Below the pieces are notes generated by a model. The model was not told the DNA's origin, searched no databases, and saw only the letters and a program-made list of their open reading frames with translations. This document shows positions 27,443 through 36,160 of a stretch of DNA of 64,000 nt, in pieces (position 1 is the first letter of the stretch; the number at the start of each line of letters is the position of its first letter). Origin of the DNA: Caldanaerobacter subterraneus (GTDB taxonomy: Bacteria; Bacillota; Thermoanaerobacteria; Thermoanaerobacterales; Thermoanaerobacteraceae); the NCBI RefSeq assembly GCF_004345675.1, contig NZ_SLWU01000005.1, forward strand, positions 1-64,000, written 5' to 3'. Made by a program: the position numbers and the translations under genes.

Positions 27443-28807
27443 TCACTTTAAAGGGAAGAATTTTACTTCTTCTTCTTTTTTTACAAACATGGCGTATTTG
27501 ATAGGTTCTCTAATTTTTAGCACTGCATCGTCAATGACAAGCTTAGTTCCTGGAAAAATAGTATCGAGGACTTTTACTATCCCAGAGCTAGAAGTTTTTA
27601 TCTCCTCGTTTAAAAATCTTAGTTCTTCTTCTAGATGATGGTTGACAGAAGTTAGCTCCTCAAGGGATTTCTTTGCCTTTTGATACACCTCTTCTTTGTC
27701 AGGAGGAAGTTTTTCAAACTTTTCCAGATAGTTTATTATTTTCTCAAGTTTTTCAATCGCAGATCTGTTCTGTTCTATCTGGTATGTGAGCTCTGCGATC
27801 TTTAACCGCTTTTGGGGCAATACCCCCACTTGAAGTTCCGTATACGTTCCCATTTTTGAACCTATGTTTGCAGCAAAAATTTCTCTCCCTGCCACCACCC
27901 TGCTCCCGATAATTTGGCTTTTATTGCCTAGAAGTTTCACACTTCCTCCTGCCTTTACGTCCGAGTAGATTATCGCTTCTCCAAAAACGTCTCCCCCAGC
28001 CTCTACGCTGCAGTTTTGGAAATAGCGAGAGGTTATGTTCCCCTCCGCGAGAATTTTTGCTTTTCCTCCTCCTTGAATGCCTTTGTGAATATTTATATTT
28101 CCTTTGGCAATTATAGTGGCAGCTTCTACTACCCCAAAAATCTCAATATTGCCTTCGCTTTCAACAACAAACCCCGACTTCACATTTCCAGTAATTTTTA
28201 CACTGGCGACAGTTTTTATATTCCCTACAGAAGTATCTACTTCTTTTACTTCAAGAAGGGTGCGAACTTCTACTTTGTTGTTTACTGCCACAATGTGTCC
28301 ATCTACTGCTGCCACCAAAGTGTCTCCTTCTACGTAAGTGTTTTTGCCTAAGGGAAGGCGTACATCTTTCCCTTTAATGGCAGGCACGAGTTCTCCAAAA
28401 ACATTCACCCCAGGCTCTCCTTCGGTGGGAGGAATTCTCCTCGCTATCACTTGCCCTTTTTTTACATTTTTGAAGAGGTTGAGGTTTTTGTAATCCACTG
28501 TCCCATCCTCTAATATTTTAGGGGTAGCAGCAGAGTGAATGTCCACTTCAAACGCTATTTTCCCGTCTTCTCCATTTACAGGCTTTTTCCCTTCCGCAAT
28601 TAAAACGTACTTCGCATTCTGGGGATTCTTACAAATTTCTTCTACAATATTCAGTTTTACCCCATAGGTTATTCTGTGCTTAGATAGTTCCTTCAGAATT
28701 TCTTCTTTTGTTGCGCTGATCCCATTGGGGTCTTCAATTAGGGAAATATAAGCCTGCTGCTTGTCCTTTGAAACCTCTACTAACACCCTATACCTTTTTT
28801 CATCCAT
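27443..28807 (-). CDS. FapA/DUF342-family protein in the flagellar operon
   Basis: A 454-residue DUF342 (FapA) protein. It has an N-terminal part with EVDIHSAATPKILEDG (about 88-103), a central parallel-beta, polymer-like region with many G-N/I repeats (IKITGNVKSGFVVESEGNIEI to AGGSVKLLGNK; short motifs GNV, GNI, GGD) spanning about 190-310, then a coiled coil (about 345-405) and a short C-terminal strand region. FapA-type proteins are common near sigD/che genes in Firmicutes and Vibrio; proposed roles (flagellar assembly or polar localisation) are not settled. It follows sigD by 14 bases. Confidence 0.85.
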   Translation of the reverse strand: MDEKRYRVLVEVSKDKQQAYISLIEDPNGISATKEEILKELSKHRITYGVKLNIVEEICKNPQNAKYVLIAEGKKPVNGEDGKIAFEVDIHSAATPKILEDGTVDYKNLNLFKNVKKGQVIARRIPPTEGEPGVNVFGELVPAIKGKDVRLPLGKNTYVEGDTLVAAVDGHIVAVNNKVEVRTLLEVKEVDTSVGNIKTVASVKITGNVKSGFVVESEGNIEIFGVVEAATIIAKGNINIHKGIQGGGKAKILAEGNITSRYFQNCSVEAGGDVFGEAIIYSDVKAGGSVKLLGNKSQIIGSRVVAGREIFAANIGSKMGTYTELQVGVLPQKRLKIAELTYQIEQNRSAIEKLEKIINYLEKFEKLPPDKEEVYQKAKKSLEELTSVNHHLEEELRFLNEEIKTSSSGIVKVLDTIFPGTKLVIDDAVLKIREPIKYAMFVKKEEEVKFFPLK

Positions 28808-28821
28808 CTCAAAGCCTCCAT

Positions 28822-29562
28822 TTAAAAGTACTCGCTCAGCATCTCCCTTATCTTTTTTATAGCTTTGGAATGAATTTGAGAAATGCGCGACTCCGTCAAA
28901 TTAAGTATCTTGCTTATATCCTTGTAGTTTAAGTCTTCATAGTAGTACAGAGTAATTACCAGTCTTTCTTTTTCAGAAAGCTTCTCAATCGCATGGGCAA
29001 GCTTTTTCTTTAGTTCTTTGTAAAGAAGCTCCTCTTCAGGATTTTTCGGGTCTATCTCTGAAATAGAGTGCATCTTTAAATTATTTTCAATAGCTTCTTC
29101 AAGAGAATTAATATTTGAGACATTTATGTAGCTCAAAGTCTTTAACACGTCTTCTTCCTCTAATCCACAAGCTTCTGTAATTTCTTCCACTGTAGGCTCT
29201 CTGTTGTACCTTTGCTGAAGCTTTTCTACCGTCTCTTCAATTTTCTTGTACTTTTTCTTCAAACTCCTCGGCATCCAGTCCCTTTTTCTCAGGTAATCTA
29301 TTATTTCGCCTCTTATCCTCAAAGCAGCGTATGTCTCAAATTTTACCCCTTTGTCAGGCTGATACTTTTCAATAGCATCTATGAGTCCTAAAATCCCTTG
29401 GTGGATAAGGTCTTCATACTCTGACTGGGCGATATCTGATATTACAAGCTTTTTCACTATATGTTTTACCAAAGGAAGGTATTTGACAATAATCTCATTT
29501 CTCGCATCAGGGTTTTTTTGAAGGTTGTAAACTTTCCAAACATCCTCCTCCACTACTGACAT
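28822..29562 (-). CDS. sigD: RNA polymerase sigma factor for flagellar/motility genes (sigma-28)
   Basis: A sigma-28 (FliA/SigD/WhiG) factor of 246 residues expected to transcribe late flagellar and chemotaxis genes. Region 2 (about 15-85) has EYEDLIHQGILGLIDAIEKY and RIRGEIIDYLRKRDW, region 3 is REPTVEEITEACGL, and region 4 (about 190-240) holds the helix-turn-helix YKDISKILNLTESRISQIH. It lies near the end of the fla/che operon, as in Bacillus, so distance from the promoter may set its level. FlgM is not in the window. Confidence 0.94.
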   Translation of the reverse strand: MSVVEEDVWKVYNLQKNPDARNEIIVKYLPLVKHIVKKLVISDIAQSEYEDLIHQGILGLIDAIEKYQPDKGVKFETYAALRIRGEIIDYLRKRDWMPRSLKKKYKKIEETVEKLQQRYNREPTVEEITEACGLEEEDVLKTLSYINVSNINSLEEAIENNLKMHSISEIDPKNPEEELLYKELKKKLAHAIEKLSEKERLVITLYYYEDLNYKDISKILNLTESRISQIHSKAIKKIREMLSEYF

Positions 29563-29585
29563 ATGAATTCCCCCAGTTTTTTATT

Positions 29586-30074
29586 TTAAATGTACTTGAC
29601 TCCATGGCCTATAGTCTTTACTAAAAGTCTGCCGTCTTCAGAATAAAATTCTATAGTCCTTCCGTAATTTCCACCTGTATCCTCAGCTACAATAGGTATG
29701 CCGAGCTTTTTGAGCACTTCCTTTGTAGCGATTACATTCCTTTCCCCTATGTTCATGATGTCAGAATTTATCTTTGAAGAAAACATTTGCGCGCCTCCAG
29801 CTAACTTGCTTATCAACCTTTTCGGATTAGCTCCTTCCTTCAACATCTCTTCAATCAAAATCTCTATTCCAGTATCAGCAAATTTCAGCTTATTAGAATT
29901 GTCAGATATTTTATTGCTGTAAGGCAACATTATGTGAACAAGTCCTGCAACTTTTGCGATAGGGTCGTAAAGCACAATCCCCACACAGGACCCCAGCCCA
30001 ATTGTAGTCAAAATGCCCGGGCTCTTTGTAACTTTTGCATCCGCCATTCCAACCCTAAGAATTTTGCTCTCCAT
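29586..30074 (-). CDS. cheD: Chemoreceptor glutamine deamidase CheD
   Basis: It deamidates receptor glutamines and stimulates CheC phosphatase. The 162-residue protein has the catalytic cysteine in GLGSCVGIVLYD (C30) and histidine in GLVHIMLP (H47), then KLAGGAQMF (about 94-102) and a C-terminal GRTIEFYSEDGRL. The start overlaps the cheC end by 20 bases, matching their functional pairing. Confidence 0.95.
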   Translation of the reverse strand: MESKILRVGMADAKVTKSPGILTTIGLGSCVGIVLYDPIAKVAGLVHIMLPYSNKISDNSNKLKFADTGIEILIEEMLKEGANPKRLISKLAGGAQMFSSKINSDIMNIGERNVIATKEVLKKLGIPIVAEDTGGNYGRTIEFYSEDGRLLVKTIGHGVKYI

Positions 30075-30690
30075 TTACTTCAACTCCAAGCGCTTTTAGT
30101 ATTAAATCAAAAGAGTTTATATCAGGTATCAGGAAAAAATCTCCTCTTATTAGCCTTTCTCCTTCTACAAACTGAGTTTCTATGAATAAAATCTTGTCAG
30201 AAAATTCGCCGTACTGTATTGCAGGGACGCTCAAAATTGCTCCTGCCATGTCTATGCTCAAAGCAGGCGGTGAGATTTTCATATTGAGAGAGGTAAGAGT
30301 AGAAAGTGATGCTACATAGCTCCCAGCCATTATGTTTCCAATCTCTTCTAGCGCAGACTTTTCAAGCTCGTCAAATTCCTCTTTCGCTTCAATCCCCATT
30401 AAATTCCATATAAGAGAAGATGCGCTATCAAGGTCTAAGGTAAAGAGTATGTTCCCTTTCACATCTCCGTCCAAACCAAAATATATCCCGACTATCACGG
30501 TATCAGGTGACCCAAATATGTCTGGGACTTCTACAAGCTCCAATATCTTTACAGTAGGTACTTTCATGTCTACCTTTTTGCCTATCATTGTGGAAAGAGC
30601 AGTTATGGCGTTTCCAGCTCCGATGTTGCCCAGCTCTTTTAGTACATCCAAGTATATCTCATTCAACCTGTTTATATCCACATTTCTCAC
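30055..30690 (-). CDS. cheC: CheY-P phosphatase CheC
   Basis: It dephosphorylates CheY-P and binds CheD. The 211 residues are an internal duplication: the first active site is LKELGNIGAGNA (E19, N22), the second LEEIGNIMAG (about 116-125), so both phosphatase motifs (E-x-x-N) remain. The start is GTG overlapping the cheW TGA by four bases. With CheD and FliY it forms the Bacillus/Thermotoga-type adaptation and dephosphorylation system. Confidence 0.95.
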   Translation of the reverse strand: MRNVDINRLNEIYLDVLKELGNIGAGNAITALSTMIGKKVDMKVPTVKILELVEVPDIFGSPDTVIVGIYFGLDGDVKGNILFTLDLDSASSLIWNLMGIEAKEEFDELEKSALEEIGNIMAGSYVASLSTLTSLNMKISPPALSIDMAGAILSVPAIQYGEFSDKILFIETQFVEGERLIRGDFFLIPDINSFDLILKALGVEVNGEQNS

Positions 30691-31112
30691 ATCCCGACTC
30701 CCAAAAGTTTGTTCAAATCCAGTATCAAAAGCACCCTGTCTTTAATCTTACCGACTGTGCTGACAAATTTCGAATACTCCTCCTCTCCTTCACTAAAAGA
30801 AAGCCTGTCTATATCCTCTTCCCTTATCTCTACAACTTCATTGGCGTTATCCACAATAAGTCCTACAGCCATATCGTAATCCTTCAAAACCACTATTCTC
30901 GTATCTTCATCGTACTCTTTCTCTGGAAGCCCCAGTTTTAGCCTCAGGGATATTACGGGTATGATTTCTCCTCTTAAGTTGATAACTCCTTTCACATAAT
31001 TTTCAGTCTGAGGTACCCTTGTTATGGGCAAAATCTTCTCTATAGTCTGCACCTTTTCAATTCCTATGGCGTATTCTTCATCTTCAATCTTTGCCACAAC
31101 AAATAGGCTCAA
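30687..31112 (-). CDS. cheW: Chemotaxis coupling protein CheW
   Basis: It links receptors to CheA in the signalling array. The 141-residue SH3-like double barrel has EYAIGIEKVQTIEKILPITR (about 14-33), the signature VKGVINLRGEIIPVISLR (about 40-57) and NEVVEIREEDI. It is a single-domain CheW with no receiver, so not CheV. It lies between cheA (16 bases upstream) and cheC. Confidence 0.96.
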   Translation of the reverse strand: MSLFVVAKIEDEEYAIGIEKVQTIEKILPITRVPQTENYVKGVINLRGEIIPVISLRLKLGLPEKEYDEDTRIVVLKDYDMAVGLIVDNANEVVEIREEDIDRLSFSEGEEEYSKFVSTVGKIKDRVLLILDLNKLLGVGM

Positions 31113-31128
31113 AATTCTTCCCTCCTAT

Positions 31129-33069
31129 TCAGAATAAATTATTGGCGTCCACAATAAGCGCTACCTGTCCGTCACCTAATATAGTTGCTCCTGCAATCAC
31201 CTTTACGTTGGATAAGTATTTGCCTAAAGGCTTTATGACTATCTCCTGCTGTCCGATTAAGTCGTCCACTGTGCAGCAGGCCAGATTTTCTCCTTTCTTG
31301 ATTATCACGCAAATTAAATTTCCATTTGATTCCACTTTTTTCGTCTGAAGTATTTCGTTTAATCGAATTATTGGAATGACTCGACCCCTGTAGAGAACTA
31401 TTTCCTTTCCTTGGACATTTCTCACTTCATCCTCTTTTTTGTGGACTATTTCGGAGATTGAATTTAGAGGAATTGCAAACTTTTCATCTCCTACTTTCAC
31501 CAATAGAGCCTGTATTATAGCCAAAGTCAAAGGAAGCTTTATAACAAATTTTGTTCCTTTATCTGGCTCTGAGAACACCTCAATCGTTCCATTCAAAGAT
31601 TCAATCTTATTTTTTACAACATCTAATCCTACGCCTCTTCCAGAAATGTCAGTTACTTTGTCTGCTGTGCTAAAGCCGGGTTTAAATAAAATTTCAAATA
31701 TCTTGTCCTTCGAAAGACTAGCAATTTGCTCTTGAGTGTAAAGTCCTCTTTCTATGGCTTTTTCTTTCACCTTTTCAATGTCAATTCCTCTTCCATCATC
31801 GCTCACTTCGATTATGACGTTATTTCCTTCGTGATAGGCTTTTAAATTGATTGTGCCCACCTCAGGCTTGCCCTTTTTTATCCTCTCCTCCGGCAGCTCT
31901 ATTCCGTGATCAATGGAATTTCTTATTAGGTGAACAAGAGGGTCCCCAATTTCATCTATTACAGTCCTGTCTACCTCAGTTTCCTGGCCATACATATTGA
32001 GTGTAATTTTTTTCCCTAACTCGTGGGAGAGGTCTCTTACCATCCTCGGGAATCTATTAAATACCCTCTCTACAGGTACCATCCTCACCTTCATAACTGC
32101 ATCGTGCAAGCTGGTAGTAATTCTCTCCAAGTATTCAATTGCATTTGCTGTTTCTGGATTTTTGTTATCAGCTTCCAGCCCTTCTAACCTGGTCTTTATG
32201 ATTATCAGTTCGCTGACCAAATTCATGAGATTGTCGAGTCTGTCTATATCTACCCTGACGCTTTTTGAAGTTTTATTCTGGCTTATCGTCTTCTTAGCGG
32301 CTTCTAAAATCTGAGTGTCTTCTGTTTCCTCCTTGGAAGGAGTCACATTTATTTCCTCTATCTCTACTCTTTCTACTTCAGGAATGGCAAGGAGCATTTC
32401 TTCTAACTTTTCCTTTTCTTCTTTTGTGAGAAAATGGAGTGTGAAGCTATAATCAAATTTTTCATCCTCTATATCCTCAACAGGAGGAAAAGAATTTATT
32501 ATGTCTCCCATTTTATCGAGGTTGTTAAATATCACAAAAGCCCTTGCAGACTTCATCATGCAGCCTTTGTCTATATGCACAGTTATTTTAAAAGCCTTGT
32601 AATTTTCTTTATAGGCTTCTCTTATTATATCTTCCTCGTATTCGTTAATAGAAAGACTGCCACTATAGGTAATAGCCTTTTCTTCATTTCCCGGCATTTT
32701 CTTTATGCCCGAAAGCAAGAATATCACGTCGTCTGCCGGAAAATCTTCTCCTGTTTGAGATATGGAGTTTAGCATTTCACCTAAAACATCTACGCTTTTA
32801 AAAAGTATATCCATTATAGAGCTGGTAATGGACAGTTTACCGTTCTTTACTTCTTGAAGCACATCTTCCATCTTGTGGGCTAACTTATTCATGTTTTCAA
32901 AGCCCATAGTAGCTGCCATTCCTTTTAAGGTATGGGCAGACCTGAAGATTTCATCAATTACTCCCTTGTTCTGAGGGTCTTTTTCTAAAAGGAGCAAGTT
33001 GCTGTTTAAATTTTCTATGTGTTCCTGTGACTCTTCTATAAATATCTCAATATATTGATTGGTTTCCAT
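31129..33069 (-). CDS. cheA: Chemotaxis histidine kinase CheA
   Basis: It autophosphorylates under receptor control and donates phosphate to CheY. In order its 646 residues show the HPt domain with FRSAHTLKGMA (histidine 46), a response-regulator-binding P2-like region (about 150-250), the dimerisation helices (VDIDRLDNLMNLVSEL, about 275-290), the ATP-binding domain (HLIRNSIDHGIE, DDGRGID, GVGLDVV) and the C-terminal CheW-like domain. All kinase boxes look intact. It overlaps cheB upstream by 23 bases. Confidence 0.97.
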   Translation of the reverse strand: METNQYIEIFIEESQEHIENLNSNLLLLEKDPQNKGVIDEIFRSAHTLKGMAATMGFENMNKLAHKMEDVLQEVKNGKLSITSSIMDILFKSVDVLGEMLNSISQTGEDFPADDVIFLLSGIKKMPGNEEKAITYSGSLSINEYEEDIIREAYKENYKAFKITVHIDKGCMMKSARAFVIFNNLDKMGDIINSFPPVEDIEDEKFDYSFTLHFLTKEEKEKLEEMLLAIPEVERVEIEEINVTPSKEETEDTQILEAAKKTISQNKTSKSVRVDIDRLDNLMNLVSELIIIKTRLEGLEADNKNPETANAIEYLERITTSLHDAVMKVRMVPVERVFNRFPRMVRDLSHELGKKITLNMYGQETEVDRTVIDEIGDPLVHLIRNSIDHGIELPEERIKKGKPEVGTINLKAYHEGNNVIIEVSDDGRGIDIEKVKEKAIERGLYTQEQIASLSKDKIFEILFKPGFSTADKVTDISGRGVGLDVVKNKIESLNGTIEVFSEPDKGTKFVIKLPLTLAIIQALLVKVGDEKFAIPLNSISEIVHKKEDEVRNVQGKEIVLYRGRVIPIIRLNEILQTKKVESNGNLICVIIKKGENLACCTVDDLIGQQEIVIKPLGKYLSNVKVIAGATILGDGQVALIVDANNLF

Positions 33070-33643
33070 AAAACTCCCTCACTTTCTCTATTATCTCCTG
33101 TGGAATTTTATCTAGCGGTAGAATTTTGTCTACCAGCCCTGTTTTGATGGCACTATACGGCATTCCTTTTGCAATAGAAGATTCAACATCCTGAGAGATT
33201 ATGAAAGCTTTTTTCTCTTTTAAAAATCTGATTCCCTTTGAGCCATCACTTCCCATCCCTGTGAGTATTACAGCTATTATGCAGGAATCAAGCTTTGATG
33301 CGCTAATAAAAGTAGCATCTATTGAAGGCTTGTAAATAGAGTCAAACTGTTCCAAAAGTTTTATTTTGACTTCATCCCCTTCTTTTACAAGAAGAAGGTG
33401 TTTATCTCCTGGAGTAATATACGCCACATCGCTTCTTACTACCTCTCCGTCTTCCGCCTCTTTCACTTTTATCTTGCACTTTATATCAAGTCTTTCTGCC
33501 ATAAGACTTGTAAATTTTTGAGGCATGTGCTGAACCACTATAAAAGGTACCCCTATATTTTCAGGTAAACTTGAAAGCAGATACTCTAAAGCTCTTGGCC
33601 CCCCCGTAGAAGACCCAATGAGCACAATGCATTTATTCTTCAT
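33047..33643 (-). CDS. cheB: Receiver-less CheB, methylesterase domain only
   Basis: A receptor methylesterase/deamidase of only 198 residues; full CheB proteins are about 350. The catalytic triad is present: serine 12 in GSSTGG, histidine 39 in VQHMP, aspartate 133 in TGMGSDG. There is no N-terminal receiver domain: the sequence begins directly with KCIVLIGSSTGG, and the upstream PilZ gene ends three bases before its start, leaving no room for one. Activity would therefore not be switched by CheA phosphotransfer. No cheR is in the window. Confidence 0.93.
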   Translation of the reverse strand: MKNKCIVLIGSSTGGPRALEYLLSSLPENIGVPFIVVQHMPQKFTSLMAERLDIKCKIKVKEAEDGEVVRSDVAYITPGDKHLLLVKEGDEVKIKLLEQFDSIYKPSIDATFISASKLDSCIIAVILTGMGSDGSKGIRFLKEKKAFIISQDVESSIAKGMPYSAIKTGLVDKILPLDKIPQEIIEKVREFYGNQSIY

Positions 33644-33646
33644 ATC

Positions 33647-34273
33647 TTATTCAATCCCTTTTTGCCTTATTTTTCTCTGTTCTTCGAAGATGTAGCGGAT
33701 TATCTTTTCTCTCATTCTCTCTTCAATGTCTACGTAACACACTCCCACCTCATACCCCTTTTCCATGGACTCTTCGTATCTCACTACCTTTCCAGAAACC
33801 TGTATTTCTTCATCTAAAGTAAAGCTGCAATCTATAATAGTGCCTATTTCTAATTTCTTATCTACCCGGCACCTCAATCCTCCCCCGCTTATATCCTGTA
33901 TTACACCTTTGTACTCCTTCTCTTCTTCACCCCTTATTCTGTAGGTGAAAGGTATTACTTTTTCCAGCCTAAAGTACTTTCTCCTCTGCAATCTCTCCAC
34001 GCCACTTATAGGCATGATCTCTAAAAGGGGGAGCTTTCCTGAAAATCTATTTAACACTTTCGCGTAAAAGATGAATAATCCCTGTTTTGTGAAGTAAATA
34101 ACCTGCACGATGGAACCTACTCTAATTGGCACGAGATGTCCACTGTAAACAGGAGTATCAACTAAAAGGGTGCCGTCTTTTGACACATCCTGCACTTGAG
34201 AAGAATACATGGTCTTTCCTTCATTTAGGCCTATTTTAATCTTCTGCCCTGGTTGTAAATTCACCTGGTTCAT
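33647..34273 (-). CDS. PilZ/YcgR-type c-di-GMP receptor
   Basis: A 208-residue protein with an N-terminal YcgR-like domain (about 5-90) and a C-terminal PilZ domain. The PilZ ligand motifs are intact: RRKYFR (97-102, RxxxR) and DISGGG (127-132, D/NxSxxG), so c-di-GMP binding is expected. Its relatives (YcgR, DgrA, B. subtilis MotI/YpfA) slow the flagellar motor on binding c-di-GMP. It is embedded between flhG and cheB, which suggests coupling of c-di-GMP to motility; the motor target here is inferred. Confidence 0.9.
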   Translation of the reverse strand: MNQVNLQPGQKIKIGLNEGKTMYSSQVQDVSKDGTLLVDTPVYSGHLVPIRVGSIVQVIYFTKQGLFIFYAKVLNRFSGKLPLLEIMPISGVERLQRRKYFRLEKVIPFTYRIRGEEEKEYKGVIQDISGGGLRCRVDKKLEIGTIIDCSFTLDEEIQVSGKVVRYEESMEKGYEVGVCYVDIEERMREKIIRYIFEEQRKIRQKGIE

Positions 34274-34287
34274 CTATATTCTCCTTC

Positions 34288-35133
34288 TTATCTCTGTTTT
34301 AAAAGTTTTGCAAAAATCCCCCACAACCCTTGCGGTTCTTCGGGAGGAGATTGATTGGCTAATTTGGCAGCAATTTGAATTAGCTGCTTCGCAGTTTTGC
34401 CATTGGGATACTTAATCACGATAGGAGTCTGCTCAATTATGCACTCTGTCATCTTTTCGTCAATTTCCAAATATCCTAGGTCGTTTAGAGAAACCCCCAG
34501 ATAGTTATTGACTACAGTTTCAAATCTTTTATAAATTTTTCTGTATTCTTCAAAATTTTTTACCTTGTTAATGAGCACATTTATCTTTTTCTTTTCGCCT
34601 ACTAACGAATGTTTAATGAGTGTATAGGCATCCATTATAGAAGTAGGTTCAGGAGTGACTATTAACACAATTTCATCTGCAGCTTGCAAAAACTGGTGTA
34701 CTACCTTGTTAAGTCCTGCACCTGTATCTATAATAATAAAATCGGAATAATAGTCTAAAATTTTAATGTTGCTGAGAAAAAGTGTTAAATCCACTCCTTT
34801 GTCAATTAAGGTAAAATCTCCACCAGAAGAAATGTATTTTACCCCCAATGGTCCTTCACTTATCACCTCAGTTATCATTTTGTTATTGTAGAGTACATCA
34901 AAGAGGGTGTATCGAGATGTGACTCCCAGCTCAATTTCCACATTTGAAAAACCTAAATCAGCGTCAATTATTGTCACATTGTAACCAAGCTTTTTCAAGG
35001 CCAGAGATAAATTTACAGAAATACAGGTTTTACCTATCCCTCCTTTTCCGCCACTTATAGTTATAACTCGGCTTTTTTTTATGCCTTTCTTTTGGGAAAC
35101 CAATCTTCTTAAACTTTCAGCCTGGTCCATCAT
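34288..35133 (-). CDS. flhG: MinD-like ATPase FlhG (YlxH)
   Basis: A ParA/MinD-family ATPase that controls flagellar number and placement with FlhF. The 281 residues hold a deviant Walker A ISGGKGGIGKT (26-36), the catalytic IIDADLGF (about 56-63) and IIDTGAGL (about 153-160). A short C-terminal amphipathic helix (KLLKQ end) may bind membrane. The N-terminus DQAESLRRLV matches the FlhF-stimulating motif of FlhG proteins. It begins one base after flhF. Confidence 0.93.
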   Translation of the reverse strand: MMDQAESLRRLVSQKKGIKKSRVITISGGKGGIGKTCISVNLSLALKKLGYNVTIIDADLGFSNVEIELGVTSRYTLFDVLYNNKMITEVISEGPLGVKYISSGGDFTLIDKGVDLTLFLSNIKILDYYSDFIIIDTGAGLNKVVHQFLQAADEIVLIVTPEPTSIMDAYTLIKHSLVGEKKKINVLINKVKNFEEYRKIYKRFETVVNNYLGVSLNDLGYLEIDEKMTECIIEQTPIVIKYPNGKTAKQLIQIAAKLANQSPPEEPQGLWGIFAKLLKQR

Positions 35134-35134
35134 T

Positions 35135-36160
35135 TCAATTCCCCTTTACTATGTTAGAAAAGATGATTTCACTATCCGCTAACATCAAGTCATCAGGTAC
35201 TATTTGCCCGTTTGTAAAATAAGAAATTGGTCGCCCAGAGTAATACACGGCATTTAATATAGAACTGTAGTTGTCTGTTTCATCAAGTTTTGTGAATATC
35301 AACTTGTAATTGCCTGCAAAGTCGTATCTATTTATAACTTCTTTTAAGTCTTGAGACCTGGTAGTAGCGCTTAAGCAGAGGAAAATTTCATCGCATTCAG
35401 CGTATTTTATAAAGGTCTTAAGTTCGTTTATCCTCTTTTCGTCTTTATGACTTCTCCCAGCAGTATCTATCAAAACCACATCATAATCTTCAAATTCGGG
35501 CTGAAGTTTGTGAAATTCAAATATATTGCCCACAACTTTTACAGGAACCCCTAAAATATCTCCATAACTCTTAAGTTGGTCCACAGCAGCAATTCTAAAG
35601 ACATCCGCTGTCACAAGCATCACTTTTTTCCCCTCGTTCAAAATAAGATGAGAGGCAATTTTAGCGACGGTCGTAGTTTTCCCCACTCCAGTAGGCCCTA
35701 TGAAGAGTACCTTTTTACTTCTTTCGCTATCAAGTGGCTGAGGGGCTCCCAAGAAGGATTTTATCCTCTTTTTCAAAACTTCTTTTCCTACATCGTCCAA
35801 TTTATCAATTCCTTCTCCCAAAAGCTGTGATAACTCTTTTTCAATGCCATATTCCACAAGCTTTAAAGTGATAGACTTTACACCATTTTCAGAAATTTCA
35901 CTGCTCTTATTCGTAGCTATCGTCTTTATCAGATTCTTAAGTTCATTTATATCGCTTTTTGTAATCACTTCCTTGGGAAAATTGTAAGGATTATCTTCTA
36001 CAGCAGCCACCACCTCTACTTTGCTCTTCTTAAAAAGCCCTTTTATTCCCCTTTCCCTTATCCTGTGCTGATGAAGGATTACAGCATTGCTCCCCATTTC
36101 CGCCTTTATCATCTTTAAAGCCTCTTGAAAGTCATCGGCTATGTATTTTTTAATTTTCAC
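35135..36160 (-). CDS. flhF: SRP-type GTPase FlhF
   Basis: A signal-recognition-particle-like GTPase that directs the flagellar pole or position. The 341 residues contain a variable basic N-terminal B domain (about 1-70), an N domain, and a G domain with [13 protein letters not shown] (155-167), DTAGRSHKD (about 240) and the TKLDETD box (about 290). It overlaps flhA by 11 bases and is followed by its regulator flhG. Confidence 0.95.
   Translation of the reverse strand: MKIKKYIADDFQEALKMIKAEMGSNAVILHQHRIRERGIKGLFKKSKVEVVAAVEDNPYNFPKEVITKSDINELKNLIKTIATNKSSEISENGVKSITLKLVEYGIEKELSQLLGEGIDKLDDVGKEVLKKRIKSFLGAPQPLDSERSKKVLFIGPTGVGKTTTVAKIASHLILNEGKKVMLVTADVFRIAAVDQLKSYGDILGVPVKVVGNIFEFHKLQPEFEDYDVVLIDTAGRSHKDEKRINELKTFIKYAECDEIFLCLSATTRSQDLKEVINRYDFAGNYKLIFTKLDETDNYSSILNAVYYSGRPISYFTNGQIVPDDLMLADSEIIFSNIVKGN

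Noticed and set aside
33047-33646. CheB as a frameshifted remnant of a full-length gene
   Set aside because: The three-base gap to the upstream PilZ stop leaves no hidden receiver sequence, and the methylesterase domain is intact from its first residues.
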